Below, piece by piece: positions 9,903 to 20,400 of a stretch of 64,000 bases of DNA (position 1 is its first letter; every line of letters begins with the position of its first letter). The DNA is from Colimorpha sp045222295 (GTDB taxonomy: Bacteria > Bacteroidota > Bacteroidia > Bacteroidales > P3): positions 60,275 through 124,274 of the forward strand of contig JBGUXP010000001.1 of the NCBI GenBank assembly GCA_045222295.1, written 5' to 3'. The position numbers and the translations under genes are program-made. The notes below the pieces were generated by a model that was not told the DNA's origin, ran no database searches, and saw only the letters and a list, made by a program, of their open reading frames with translations.

Positions 9903-10466
9903 ATGAACGACCTATCGAAAGCCTGCCTCGACGAGGCGAAAAACAGCATGCAAAACTCCATCAACTTCTTGGAAAAAGAGCTGGCTAAAATTCGTGCCGG
10001 CAAAGCCAACCCGGGAATGCTCGACGGCGTGAAGGTGGACTATTATGGCACCCTAACCGAGATCAGCCAAGTAGCTAACATCAACACCCCTGATGCCCGC
10101 AGCATTGTCATCCAACCCTGGGAGAAGACCCTCGTAGGTGCCATCAACAAGGCCATCCTCGATGCCAACCTCGGCTTCACCCCGCGCCACGAAGGTGACA
10201 TCCTCCGTATTACAGTCCCTCCCTTGACCGAAGAGCGCCGTAAAGAGCTCTGCAAAGCAGCTAAATCCGAAATTGAAAATGCCAAAGTCAACATCCGTAA
10301 CGTGCGCCGCAACGTTATGGACAAGGTGAAGAAACTCAAGGACAAATCGGTCCCCGAAGACGAGGTGAAACAGGTGGAGAAGGATCTGCAGGACATCACC
10401 GACAAGAATATCACCGAGTGCGACAAAATCTACGCCGCAAAGGAGAAAGAAATCATGAGCATCTAA
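9903..10466 (+). CDS. frr: Ribosome recycling factor
   Basis: 187 aa, full length. The three-helix-bundle landmarks are present: LAKIRAGKANPGMLDGVKVDYYGT, INTPDARSIVIQPWEK, and LTEERRKELCKAAK with VRNVRR-type spacing. It splits post-termination ribosomes together with EF-G. The stop codon TAA shares its final A with the birA start codon. Confidence 0.97.
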   Translation: MNDLSKACLDEAKNSMQNSINFLEKELAKIRAGKANPGMLDGVKVDYYGTLTEISQVANINTPDARSIVIQPWEKTLVGAINKAILDANLGFTPRHEGDILRITVPPLTEERRKELCKAAKSEIENAKVNIRNVRRNVMDKVKKLKDKSVPEDEVKQVEKDLQDITDKNITECDKIYAAKEKEIMSI

Positions 10467-11188
10467 TGCGCATTATGCATTTTGACTCCTTGGAGTCAAC
10501 AAATAAATACTGTGAAGCCCTCGACCTCCTGCAGGTGGAGGACTTCACTTGCTATTGGGCATGGGAGCAGACCGCAGGTATCGGCCAACGTGGCAACCAC
10601 TGGGAATCTGCCACTGGCCAAAACCTCACCTTCAGCCTGGTGCTCCACCCCACTTTCCTGCCTGCTGACCACCAGTTCAAGCTCACTGAGGCCCTCTCGT
10701 TGGGAGTTGTGGATTTCCTTAAGGATTTTAAGGACTCTACGGACCTTATTAAATGGCCCAATGATATCTATGTCGCTGGCCGCAAAATCTGCGGCATCCT
10801 TGTCAGCACCCGCCTCGTGGGCAACACCATCGCCACTGCCATCTGCGGCATCGGACTGAATGTCAACCAGCGTGATTTCCCCGACTGGGTGCCCAATCCC
10901 ACCTCGCTGGCCTTGCTGACAGGCAACGAATACGCGCTGGAACCCTTGCTACGGCAACTGCTTGCTTGCATCGAAAAGCGATACAAATCATTAGAGACCG
11001 GCATCGACCCTGAGCCGGAATACCTCGCACACCTGCTCAACCTCGGCTCACGCGCGCGCTATATATATAATGAAAAAGGAATCACCGCCACCATCACCGG
11101 CGTCGACCCCCACGGGCGCTTATTGCTCACCGTCGACGACGGCCGCCACATCAGTTGCGGCATGAAAGAGATAGCTTTTTTGCTTTAA
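10466..11188 (+). CDS. birA: Biotin--[acetyl-CoA-carboxylase] ligase
   Basis: 240 aa, single-domain BirA without a DNA-binding region, so it is an enzyme only. The catalytic glycine-rich loop is GIGQRGNHWES (residues 38-48) and the ATP/biotin site has KWPNDIYVAGRKICGIL. It attaches biotin to carrier proteins such as the acetyl-CoA or methylmalonyl-CoA carboxylases. The start at 10466 overlaps the frr stop by one base. A run of 9-mers (10719-10745) encodes part of LKDFKDSTDLIK. Its last 4 nt overlap the convergent T9SS protein gene. Confidence 0.93.
   Translation: MRIMHFDSLESTNKYCEALDLLQVEDFTCYWAWEQTAGIGQRGNHWESATGQNLTFSLVLHPTFLPADHQFKLTEALSLGVVDFLKDFKDSTDLIKWPNDIYVAGRKICGILVSTRLVGNTIATAICGIGLNVNQRDFPDWVPNPTSLALLTGNEYALEPLLRQLLACIEKRYKSLETGIDPEPEYLAHLLNLGSRARYIYNEKGITATITGVDPHGRLLLTVDDGRHISCGMKEIAFLL
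10719..10745 (+). repeat. Nine-base tandem repeat within birA
   Basis: TTAAGGATT, TTAAGGACT and CTACGGACC follow each other at 10719-10745. The period of nine keeps the frame. The protein length here is near normal, so this could be chance or an old, tolerated array. Confidence 0.35.
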
Positions 11189-13083
11189 TGCAACAGCGTC
11201 ACGGTACCGGCACCCGTGTAAGTTCGATAGGCAGACTTTAGCCTCCAAAAGTAGACGTATGCGCCCTGTGGCACAGGGATACCCTTATGGGTACCGTCCC
11301 ATTGTTGGTCAATATCCGTGCTCTCCCATACCCGTAGGCCTACACGGTTGTAGATTGTCAATTCAAAAGACACCACGTTGAGAACCGTTTGGCAACCGAA
11401 ACGGTTGTTGCTCTCGGCGTCTGGCATGAATACATTGGGGAACCACACCCAGCCACAATCCTCGACCTCTATTCTCGACCGAGCCATAATATTCCCGTTG
11501 GCATCAAGCAAATAATAGTCGGTCGAAACAGCGGGTGACACCATCACGGAAACAGCGCCCTGTTGTGTGGCAAGAGAGGAATCGTATGGACGGGAATACC
11601 AGTGAATATAGTGTATGCCGAGAGCTGTCAGCAATACACTGTCACCAAAACAAATGTGGAAAGAGCTCGGGTCTATACGTCCCGTTTCTTGTTCCACAAT
11701 CAGCGTTATTACAGAGTCACATCCATTGGCAGCAGTGAGGGAGAAAGTATACTGTCCTGGTTGGGTGATGGCCTGGCCGAGGTAGATAAGAGTGTCGCCA
11801 TTGAACAACCACCGTTCCTCCTCCACGCTCACATTGCCCAGCACGGTAAGATACAACATATAATGTATTATGCTGTCGGTGGCAATCAGGTCGCCTTCAT
11901 AGGTGTATTCCCCTTCCGTGCAGCCAGGCAGGTTGAGTCCATGACTGGTATATGGCTGTCCCTCACAGATGGTGTCATAATAAACCACCGTGTCGTTTCG
12001 TGGCAACAGCTCAAGATGCAGAATAATAGTGGAGTCGCAGCCTTCGGTGGATATGATTGGGAAGTTGTAGGTGCCACCGGTGGAGAGCGTAGTGTCAGCA
12101 ATGGAATAGTGGTCGCCGTAGACGATGGTGTCGTACAGTTCAACCAGGGTGGTGGCATGAATGGTCAGGTGGAGCATGTTGACCGTGGGCGTGGTGTCGT
12201 TGCCACTCGCATACTCCACAAACGAATAGACCATTTCGCCCACCGTGTCTGTCTGTTGGCTGGAAAGGACAAAGCCGTGATAGTCATAAAGCTGACCTTT
12301 ACAGATAGTGTCATAGTAGTGGACTGTATCATAGCTTACCTGATAGGGGACGGCGGATACCGAAATGTCGTCAAGGAAAACAGTGCAATCCCATAGAGTA
12401 TCACTAAGACTGCAAGATATTGTTCGGAAAGCTAAACGGTAAGGAGGATCCTGCCCTTCGAACAACCCACTCACGTCGACGGTGATGGTTCTCCATTCGT
12501 CCCTCTCGTAGGTGATACTGGCATAGGGGACAAAAGTAAATCCACAGGAGTGTGTGCTGAGAATAAAGTCCACTTGTTCTTGATACGACATGTTACCGAA
12601 GTCGTAATATAGCGCATGAACCTCCGGAAGAGGCCCGTTCACCGTACCCACATTAATCTGGTCGTACAATACTATGGAGTCTCCATGGGAAAACTGGTTA
12701 ATAATCTCGAATGTAACTTGGGCGGGACGGTCATAGAACCAGGGGGTAACCAGTAAGGCTCCGTTGCATTCGGGGAAAAAGTCGGACATATTATCTTCGG
12801 TATAGCGATAATAACACATTCCCACCTTGGCGTTGTCGAAGCTGCCATGGTGTTCCGGTCCAACCCATCTATGAACAGGAACGGTTCCATAGCCCTGAGA
12901 GCAATACTCCCATCCTCCAAAATACCAATGGTTATAGATGTAGTCAGAAGTGTCAGTATAGTCTTCGATGTACGAGTAGGCCTCGAAGTCTTCCGAGAAA
13001 GGAAGGGATACGGTGTCCTGGGCATGGCCATTCCAAGTAATGGCTGCCCAAAGAAACACCAGTATCAGTGCCCTGCAGGTCAT
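11185..13083 (-). CDS. Secreted protein with gliding-motility-type (CHU_C) C-terminal sorting domain
   Basis: 632 aa. It has a signal peptide ending near HAQDT, a jelly-roll/MAM-like N-terminal half, repeated modules starting YDTICKGQLY and YDTICEGQPY, and a C-terminal domain with WFPNVFMPD, ELTIYNRVGLRVWES, WDGTHKG and VPQGAYVYFW. That C-terminus is the type B (CHU_C) domain that sends proteins through the type IX secretion system to the cell surface. It is the last gene of the ECF sigma operon, with a 4-nt ATGA overlap to the gene before it. The ligand or function is unknown. Confidence 0.85.
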   Translation of the reverse strand: MTCRALILVFLWAAITWNGHAQDTVSLPFSEDFEAYSYIEDYTDTSDYIYNHWYFGGWEYCSQGYGTVPVHRWVGPEHHGSFDNAKVGMCYYRYTEDNMSDFFPECNGALLVTPWFYDRPAQVTFEIINQFSHGDSIVLYDQINVGTVNGPLPEVHALYYDFGNMSYQEQVDFILSTHSCGFTFVPYASITYERDEWRTITVDVSGLFEGQDPPYRLAFRTISCSLSDTLWDCTVFLDDISVSAVPYQVSYDTVHYYDTICKGQLYDYHGFVLSSQQTDTVGEMVYSFVEYASGNDTTPTVNMLHLTIHATTLVELYDTIVYGDHYSIADTTLSTGGTYNFPIISTEGCDSTIILHLELLPRNDTVVYYDTICEGQPYTSHGLNLPGCTEGEYTYEGDLIATDSIIHYMLYLTVLGNVSVEEERWLFNGDTLIYLGQAITQPGQYTFSLTAANGCDSVITLIVEQETGRIDPSSFHICFGDSVLLTALGIHYIHWYSRPYDSSLATQQGAVSVMVSPAVSTDYYLLDANGNIMARSRIEVEDCGWVWFPNVFMPDAESNNRFGCQTVLNVVSFELTIYNRVGLRVWESTDIDQQWDGTHKGIPVPQGAYVYFWRLKSAYRTYTGAGTVTLLH

Positions 13084-13541
13084 CGTCCCGAGTGCATCAT
13101 TTTCTTCACCAAAAGAGTGGCCACCGCGTCATACTGCTCTTCGCTGTCGGCGCAGAAGATGTAGACGGCCTGGTTGAGGTAGGAAATGCCGAGGTAGCAG
13201 CTGCCGGTGATATCAATCTGCTCATTCCTAACGGGGGCATTGTCGCGCGGATTGTTGCGGCTGCGGCGAGCGAAGAGCACGGCATCGAATCCCTCTGAAA
13301 GTCCTGCCTGCTGCTCGGGCGAGAGGTCGCCAATATAGAACTCCTTCTTCATCCAAGCCCACCCCTCATCATCCTCGGCCTCGATAACTGTAACATCGAC
13401 ATGCGAGGAGCTGTCGATGGCAAAATTCTTGACTGATGCCACCTTCACGCCGGGCTGGTCGGCATAGCGTCTGTAAAGGTCGGTCTGGGCCTGACAGGAG
13501 AAAGAGACCAACAGTACGAATAACGGTAAAAGATACTTCAT
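13080..13541 (-). CDS. Small exported protein resembling DUF4252
   Basis: 153 aa with a signal peptide ending FSCQAQ; the Cys could also act as a lipobox. The body is a small alpha/beta domain: VKVASVKNFAIDSSSHVDVTVIE, then SPEQQAGLSEGFD, then a region near YIFCADSEEQYDAVATLL. In Bacteroidota, DUF4252 genes often sit beside ECF sigma operons, as here. Its start overlaps the anti-sigma-like stop by 4 nt and its stop overlaps the next start by 4 nt. Assignment to the family is by resemblance only. Confidence 0.5.
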   Translation of the reverse strand: MKYLLPLFVLLVSFSCQAQTDLYRRYADQPGVKVASVKNFAIDSSSHVDVTVIEAEDDEGWAWMKKEFYIGDLSPEQQAGLSEGFDAVLFARRSRNNPRDNAPVRNEQIDITGSCYLGISYLNQAVYIFCADSEEQYDAVATLLVKKMMHSGR

Positions 13542-13978
13542 ACCGAAAGGAATTTACGGATGTCACTGATGATCGAGTCGACATCACACTGGTTGTTGCA
13601 GATAACCACCGGCTCGGAGTCCTCTTTTCTTACGGGCTTGGTTACACGCACACGCGCAGGGGCAACAGTCTGGGGTGTTGAAGGGATTACCACTTCCTCA
13701 ACCACAGGCATCTCATGTATTTCAGGAATCTCCTGAACCTCAGCCATCAAAGGTTCTTGCGAGTCATGCGGCAGTACCGCCACAACTCCTGCACCGACAA
13801 CCATCACAGCTGCAATAGCCAGAGACACACGACGCCTAATGATACCCATAGCCCTCCGACTGGCGGCATCCATCACCTCATCCATATGGGTCAGACTCTC
13901 AAGTTCCACCCTTTCTTCTTCATTTAATGTACCTTCACGATATTTCTCAAGGAGGTACTGTAAACTATTCTGTTTCAT
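13538..13978 (-). CDS. Probable anti-sigma factor, single-pass membrane protein
   Basis: 146 aa. The N-terminal 45 residues (LLEKYREGTLNEEERVELE) resemble the short cytoplasmic head of Bacteroidota anti-sigma proteins. One membrane segment lies at about residues 52-69 (VSLAIAAVMVVGAGVVAV), followed by a Pro/Val/Glu-rich periplasmic tail. It follows the ECF sigma gene with a 4-nt overlap, the expected position for its regulator. No zinc-binding anti-sigma motif is seen. Confidence 0.6.
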   Translation of the reverse strand: MKQNSLQYLLEKYREGTLNEEERVELESLTHMDEVMDAASRRAMGIIRRRVSLAIAAVMVVGAGVVAVLPHDSQEPLMAEVQEIPEIHEMPVVEEVVIPSTPQTVAPARVRVTKPVRKEDSEPVVICNNQCDVDSIISDIRKFLSV

Positions 13979-14433
13979 ATCGCCTGTTCAATTTTTTTTC
14001 TCAATTCAATATGGGCCCCTGAGAGGATGCGCTTCACCGTGGAAACGCTCATCTGCATCATGCCTGCCACCTCATTTAGCGTGTAGCCTTCCTCATCATG
14101 AAGTTCAACAACCGCCTTTGCCACCTCTGACAATTCCTCTTTTTTTTCCGCCACAATACGCAACAAATCCTCGTGCTCATAGTCAGTCACCAGCATCAAT
14201 TCATCCACAGCCACATGACGACGTCTCCGTTTGATGATGGCGAGACAATTGTTTTTCACAACTCTCATACAATAACTACAGACATCTTTCACCCCCATTT
14301 TCAGCATAGTCCTCATCAGCGCCTCCTGCACAGCCTCGCGGGCATCATCATCATCCTTGAGAATAGCCATCGCCACGCTGTAAAAGTCCAAGTAGTGGTC
14401 CACAAGCAATTGTCGCTTCTCTGCCCTTTTCAT
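13975..14433 (-). CDS. ECF-type RNA polymerase sigma factor
   Basis: 152 aa. Region 2 includes DHYLDFYSVAMAILKDDDDAREAVQEALMR and region 4 has the helix-turn-helix YTLNEVAGMMQMSVSTVKRIL near the C-terminus. The linker with CLAIIKRRRRH fits the family. It heads a four-gene operon (sigma, anti-sigma-like, DUF4252-like, T9SS-sorted protein) joined by 4-nt overlaps, so it probably controls surface or envelope proteins, including its own operon. No housekeeping promoter box is seen just upstream, which fits autoregulation from an unknown ECF promoter. Confidence 0.85.
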   Translation of the reverse strand: MKRAEKRQLLVDHYLDFYSVAMAILKDDDDAREAVQEALMRTMLKMGVKDVCSYCMRVVKNNCLAIIKRRRRHVAVDELMLVTDYEHEDLLRIVAEKKEELSEVAKAVVELHDEEGYTLNEVAGMMQMSVSTVKRILSGAHIELRKKIEQAI

Positions 14434-14472
14434 ATTATTAAGAGTTCGAGGTGCCGTTTTTGGCTCACACTT

Positions 14473-14928
14473 TTAACATTTTTTCTCAAAAGGAGGTATC
14501 TTCGCCAGCTGTTTCAGACAACCTTTCTCAAAGTCAACAGCAATAATAACTTCCTGTTCACCATTGGTCAACAATAAATAAGGAACCCTCAAAACAGTAT
14601 TATAGCGGCAGGCCTGATCGCAAACCTTTTGGGTAAGTGGAATCTCATTTTTTTTACATTCCACAATCATCCAAGGCGAGCCATCTCGGTAAACCACGAT
14701 GTCGCAGCGACGCGTCATACCGTTGAGACAGATAGTCCCCTCCACCTGCATCACCTCCATTGGGTAACCTTCCTCGCTGTGCAGCCGTTGTATTGTGCAT
14801 TGCCGCACCCACTCCTCCGGTGTCAGCGCTACCCACCGTCGTCGCACGGGATCAAACACCTCCCGACGACCATCAGTTTCCCGTACTATGGGTTCTCTTA
14901 CACGTTCCACTTTAAATTTTAGCTCCAA
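14473..14928 (-). CDS. HsdR-N-like PD-(D/E)XK protein, orphan
   Basis: 151 aa. The core IVVYRDGSPWMIVECKKNEIPL has the D...ExK nuclease signature of the type I restriction enzyme R-subunit N-terminal domain (HSDR_N_2). There is no helicase part and no hsdM or hsdS nearby. Proteins of this size occur alone in many Bacteroidales genomes and their role is unknown. It lies 8 nt after the TonB-type receptor gene upstream on the same strand and 39 nt before the sigma gene, so it may be co-transcribed with either. Confidence 0.75.
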   Translation of the reverse strand: MELKFKVERVREPIVRETDGRREVFDPVRRRWVALTPEEWVRQCTIQRLHSEEGYPMEVMQVEGTICLNGMTRRCDIVVYRDGSPWMIVECKKNEIPLTQKVCDQACRYNTVLRVPYLLLTNGEQEVIIAVDFEKGCLKQLAKIPPFEKKC

Positions 14929-14936
14929 TTTTCTAA

Positions 14937-17474
14937 CTAATAGATAGTACTTTCATCAGCACCTTCTTCTTCGGATTGTTGTTGGCGTTGTTTGAGGCCG
15001 TTGTTTATCTTCCATGAGAAGCCGATGGTCACCGTCGGCGAGAGGCGTTTGGCTCTCACCACACGGTTCATCTGGGCGTCGTAGGTCTTGTGACCCCAGC
15101 CACCCGTGCAGAGGACATCGGAGACGCGCAGGTTGATGGTGCCGCGCTTCTGGAAGACATCTTTCTTCACCGCCAGATCGACCCAGTAGTTGGCCTCCAT
15201 CTCCGTCTGCAAGTCGAGCCACGGAGCCCAGTACTGGCCACTGAGCTGGAGGGTCCAGTCACCCGGCAGGTTCATATAGGAGCTGAACTTGCCGCTGGCT
15301 TGGAACGACGACTTGTCCTTGTTGCCCAGCAGGGCAGTGCCCTCGATGGTGCTCTCGTAGAGGTTGACGCTGACATTGATTTTCCACCACTGCAGTATCT
15401 GCCAGTCGAAGATGAACTCGAGTCCGTAGTTGTAGCCGGTGTTGAGGTTGAAGCTCGTGGATGCGCGATAACCGTCATACTGGGCGTTGTAGGGTTCCCA
15501 CCAAGCATAGTAGGCCGCGCTGTCGGCGCACCACATGAAACCGTAGCGGGTAATCATGTTGTTAGTCTGACGGTAGTAAGCCGAGGTGAAGATGTTCACC
15601 TTGTCGATACCCAGGTTGTAGGAAATCTCGAAAGCGTTGGTGTACTCGGGGTCGAGGTTGGGGTTGCCAAAGCTGATCTGGTCGCCCTCGCGGACATCGA
15701 CATAAGGGTTGAGGTCCCAGAAGTGGGGACGGTGCACGCGGCGACTGTAGCTCACCTGCATGCTCTGCTGCTCGTTGATTTTATAGGAGAGGTGCAGCGT
15801 GGGATAGAGCTGCCAGTAGCGCTTTTCGATGGGTTCGGTGGCGGGATGGTTGAGGTCCTTGCCGTCGATGGAGGAGTATTCGCCACGCAGACCTGCCTGC
15901 AGCGAGAGCTGCTCGGTGAGGCTGCCGCCCATGGTGCCGTAGACGGCATGCACATGCTGGTTGTAGTCGAAGTGGGTCGACGACGTGGCATCGTAGACGT
16001 GCGTCGTGGTGCTGGTGGTGCGGTAGTAGTCGGCCTGCTGGTTTGGCCAGTCCATGCGGCCCTCATAGCCGGTCTCCAAGCGCCAGCCGTTGTCAAAGGG
16101 ACGCAGCCAGTTGAGCCTGAGGTTCAGCGCCTGGTGGTGGTTCTCCGTCTCACTCTCGCGCAAGTAGTAGTGGTCCCACTGCGCGGCAGCATCGCGGTAG
16201 CGCTGCTCCTGCTCGCCTTCGCCCGTCACCTGGCGAGTGCTGAAGGTAGCGTCAAAGGTCAGCTCCTCATCCTTGCGATCAAATTTCTTCGTGTAAAGGA
16301 GGTTGACCGAGTGGTTAAGATTCACATTGTCGCTACTGGTAGTCTGATTGTAGCGCAGCGAATCGTTGGGATTGTAGACATCATGGGCATAAATATCGCT
16401 GTGGCGCTGACGGTTGCCTCCACGCAGCTGATAGCTGAGCAGGAGACTGTTGTATTCGTCGAAATAATATTCGCCGCCAATCTTGAAACTACCCATATAG
16501 TTGGGATTGAGGCTGTACTGGTCGATGTCGTAGTGCGAACGCGTGGTGCCGTCGAGATACAGGTACTCGATGTCGGAGTTGGAGTAGTTGCCACGCTGGC
16601 GCACACCGCCGTCGGCATTGAAAAAGAGGTTATACTTCTCGGTGGTGTAGTCGAGGCTGATGTTGCTCATTGCCGTAGGAATCCAGCTGGGGAGCGAATC
16701 GGGCACCGCGAAAGGCAACGGGGCACCCACATTGACATTCACCACGCCGTTGAGTCCCAAGGCACCGGTGGTCTTGTCCTTGAGTTTGATATTGATGATG
16801 CCGCTCATGCCTTCGGGGTCGTATTTCGCCGAGGGGTTAGTGATAACCTCGACATTCTCCACCGTCGAAGCAGGAATCTGTTCCAGCAGCGATGCCAAGT
16901 CACTGGAGAGCAACTCGCTGGGACGTCCGTTGATGAGCACCTTGACATTGGAGGATCCTCGCAGCGTCACATTGCCGTCGTTGTCCACCGCCACGCTGGG
17001 CACCTGCTCCAGCACATCGGTGGCGGTGCCGCCACCAGAGACGATATTCTTGTCGACGTTCACCACGCGTTTGTCGAGCTGATACTCCACCATCGAACGT
17101 TCGGCAGATATCTCCACAGCCTCCATCATGGTGGCCTGCGGGTTGATGGCCACTTTGCCGAGGTTCACCGACGGGTGTTCGGCCGAGATGGTTACGGCGT
17201 TCTTGTAATACTGAGGTTCATAGCCCACGAAGGTGATGCGCAGCAGGTAGCGTCCGTAGGGCGCTTCGAGACGGAAACTTCCGTTGCCCTCGGTGACGGT
17301 GCCGCCTTTGAGGGTCGAGTCCTTGGGATTGAGCAGCGCCACGGTGGCGTACTCGATACTTTCGCCGCTGCGGGCGTCAGTCACACGGCCGCGCACGCTC
17401 CCTTTCTGTGCTTGTGCGCCGATGAGTGTTGTCAACAGAAGGACCAGAAAAATATACCGTTTCATATTAGACAT
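14937..17474 (-). CDS. TonB-dependent receptor-like outer-membrane beta-barrel protein
   Basis: 845 aa. After a signal peptide (ending GAQAQ) come a carboxypeptidase-regulatory-like beta-sandwich (residues about 23-110; GRVTDARSGESIEYATVALL), a plug domain (about 125-235; VLEQVPSVAVDNDGNVTLRG and VLINGRPSELL) and a long beta-barrel of the OMP_b-brl_3 type. No clear TonB box is seen. It would take up or bind an unknown substrate at the outer membrane. It lies 6 nt downstream of the 1054-aa T9SS protein gene, suggesting one operon. Confidence 0.85.
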   Translation of the reverse strand: MSNMKRYIFLVLLLTTLIGAQAQKGSVRGRVTDARSGESIEYATVALLNPKDSTLKGGTVTEGNGSFRLEAPYGRYLLRITFVGYEPQYYKNAVTISAEHPSVNLGKVAINPQATMMEAVEISAERSMVEYQLDKRVVNVDKNIVSGGGTATDVLEQVPSVAVDNDGNVTLRGSSNVKVLINGRPSELLSSDLASLLEQIPASTVENVEVITNPSAKYDPEGMSGIINIKLKDKTTGALGLNGVVNVNVGAPLPFAVPDSLPSWIPTAMSNISLDYTTEKYNLFFNADGGVRQRGNYSNSDIEYLYLDGTTRSHYDIDQYSLNPNYMGSFKIGGEYYFDEYNSLLLSYQLRGGNRQRHSDIYAHDVYNPNDSLRYNQTTSSDNVNLNHSVNLLYTKKFDRKDEELTFDATFSTRQVTGEGEQEQRYRDAAAQWDHYYLRESETENHHQALNLRLNWLRPFDNGWRLETGYEGRMDWPNQQADYYRTTSTTTHVYDATSSTHFDYNQHVHAVYGTMGGSLTEQLSLQAGLRGEYSSIDGKDLNHPATEPIEKRYWQLYPTLHLSYKINEQQSMQVSYSRRVHRPHFWDLNPYVDVREGDQISFGNPNLDPEYTNAFEISYNLGIDKVNIFTSAYYRQTNNMITRYGFMWCADSAAYYAWWEPYNAQYDGYRASTSFNLNTGYNYGLEFIFDWQILQWWKINVSVNLYESTIEGTALLGNKDKSSFQASGKFSSYMNLPGDWTLQLSGQYWAPWLDLQTEMEANYWVDLAVKKDVFQKRGTINLRVSDVLCTGGWGHKTYDAQMNRVVRAKRLSPTVTIGFSWKINNGLKQRQQQSEEEGADESTIY

Positions 17475-17480
17475 TTAAAC

Positions 17481-20400
17481 CTATTTTATTACAACCACTT
17501 TCTTTGCCACACGGTTGTTGATGCGGACAAGGTAAACTCCTGCCGCGGGGAGCGGAATAGTCACTTCATCACCTTTGGCGGTGGCGACCATGCGACCCAT
17601 CATGTCAAACACAGAGACCTCATCGCTTGCCCCTTTAACCACTATACAGTCGCCTGTCGAGCGGATGCTGATGCCGTCGACGGCGATGTTACCGATGCCT
17701 ACGCTGTCTGCGACCCATTGGAAGAGGGCGACGATGACAGTGTCGGAGGTGACGACAATCTGGCGCGGGTTGTCTGTCGCGCTGTCGTTCCATCCGAGGA
17801 ACAGCCAGTGGCCACCTTCGGTAACGCTGTCGAGCATTGTGTAGCCAATATCCACCGTGCTACTGTCGGCATAAACGCCACTGCCATAGGGTTGGCAGAC
17901 ATCCTCGACATTGGCTGTAACGGTGACGGTGCGCCAAACGGTATCGGGCAGCAACATCGGTGTGGTGTCGATAACAGCGGTGCCATCGCTGAAGACTTCG
18001 ATATTGTCAATAACCACGCCATTCATATGGGCATTGCTCCAACGAATGGTGATTTGGGCATCAGGGACAGTGGCATTGGCAAAACTGACGGTATCGCGAC
18101 GGTAACAACTTTCACCTTCATTCCTTTGATAAGGTGTCATGGTTTCCACAACGTTGAAGACGGAGCCATTGTAATAGCCCACCTGGAGAGTGCCGTGGAT
18201 AGAATATCGAAACTGATAATCGAAAGCAATCGAAAGATGCTGCAGGCTGTCGGCAAAAGAAGGCAGCGTCACTTCGACCAAATTGTCGGCACCCTCGGCG
18301 GCTCCAGCCTTCATCATTAAAGCATTGTCGGGAAGATGGTTAGCCCACGTGTAACCCAGAATGACATGCGGCGCATAAGCAGGGTTGATACAGTCACATA
18401 CGCTGCCCCAACAGGTGGGCAGGTAACCACCGACGTTAATTCCATCCACTGTTGTCACTTCCTCGAAATTCTCCGTGAATGGCAATGCCCTGGCGCGACA
18501 GTCGATTGCATGAACCAGCGCAAGGGCACTACCCGTACCGAAAATGTTGCTGACAGCAACCGTAAGGGTATCGGTGCCGGCGGTGTCATAAATTAATTGG
18601 AAAATAGATGATGATATGGGGAGAGTGTCGACCCATGTGGTGTCCATCAAGGCGGAGTGCCACGTGTAATAGAGACCTGCGGTGGACCCTTCGGTAAGGG
18701 TAGCCTCAAAAGAAACGATGTCGTCCAAAAAGACATCGCTTGGAGCGGAGAGGCTGACTACGGGAATATCCTGTGCAGTTATCATCACATCGTCAATAAG
18801 TAACCCATTGAGTTCCGATTGTGTGAGGTCGGGATAGTTGTGGAAAGCAACGTGGATGTTGCGTCCGACGTATTGCGTAAGGCTTACGCTGACAGTGTCC
18901 CAGTTCGACCAGTTGGGGTGGGCTGTATGGTCGTCAAATATCACCGTGTAGTTGGCAGTATTGGTAAAGTTGGTTGAATCAGTTATCAACACCGCATAAT
19001 GGTGGTGGTAACTGTAGCTGCTCGAAGAGACCCTCCACGAAAGAAGCGGTTGAAGATTGGTGTCGGCCGGGATCTGTATCTCCCTTGACATAATCCAGCT
19101 GCCCACTGTGTCGCGGCCCGTGTTGAGGTAGATGTAACGCTGCGACTCGTAATCCGGGTCATTGTATGGGATGGCATCATGCCATTTACATCCTGCGGGC
19201 TTATACCAACAGTCATCACCGTCAGCAAAGGTCTCATGCCAAGGCAGCCCCGAGGGTATACATGTAGCAGGCAATGGTGGCACCGTGTCAACAACTGTGG
19301 TGTCGACAACCACCGTGGTATCGATAACTGTAGTGGTGTCGATGACAAGAGCATGGTCGCTGTGTACCTCGACATTATCTATGGCCAACGCATACCAAAC
19401 AGAGCTGCAATTCCAACGGAAGGTGATTGGGGTATGAGCGACATTGGCGTTGGCGAAGTTGACGGTAGCGTGCTGATAACTGCCGGTATGTGGTGTCATG
19501 GACTGTACAACTGTGAAGCTGGAGCCATTGTAATAGCCCACCTCAAGGGTGCCTTGAGTAGAAGATTCAAAGCGGTAGTCGAAAGCCACTGAGAAGTGAT
19601 GCAGGCTGTCGGTATACACAGGCAGCATCACTTCGGCCCTGTCGCCATAACCGGAAGAACTGCCGGCCAACATGAGGAGGGCATTGTCAGGAAGGCCGCT
19701 GAGATATTGGTAGCCGCTCGGGGCAATGACATGTGGTGCGTATGCTGCATTGCTTCCGTTCCAGTAGTAGGACCACCCTACAGGCAGACTCCCGATGGCC
19801 ACATCCTCAAAGGTCTCAATATAAGTAGTATTATCAATCACAGTGAGCACTGCGACTGCGGTGTCGGCACCATAACTGTTGCTGGCCACCACGGTGAACG
19901 TATCGGTGCCGGCAGATGGATAGACGACATAAGCACTGTCGGCGGTGGTGGTCCAAGTGGTGCCGAGCAATGATGAGTGCCATGTGTAGCTGATGCCTGC
20001 GGTGGCTCCCTCAGTAAGACTGGCCACCAACGGCACGCTGTCGCCGCTATTTACAATAGTGGGTGCAACCAGATTGACTACCGGCAGTGTAGTTGCACGG
20101 ATTTCCACGTCGTCGATGCAGACGCAACGGTTGACAGAGGGTGCCATGTTGGGGTGGTTGTGGAAGGCTATGTGGATATTTTGGCCGGCAAACTGTGCCA
20201 GACTCACCGAAAGTTGGTCGTAGTTATACCAATAGACGTGGGTGGCGTTGTCATAATATACTTCCGTATAGGTAGAGGTATCAGTATAGTTTGACGAGGT
20301 GGTCACCATCACGCTATAGTGAAGGTGGTAGTTGGTGTCGTTCGTAGCCACCTTCCAAAATAAAACAGCCGTTCCATTGGAAGTGGAAGGTATCTGTATC

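Noticed and set aside
15090..18320. A 1076-codon open frame on the plus strand opposite the TonB-type receptor and T9SS protein
   Set aside because: It has no recognisable domain, and the opposite strand has strong domain matches in both genes. Codon bias of the real genes simply leaves few stops on this strand.
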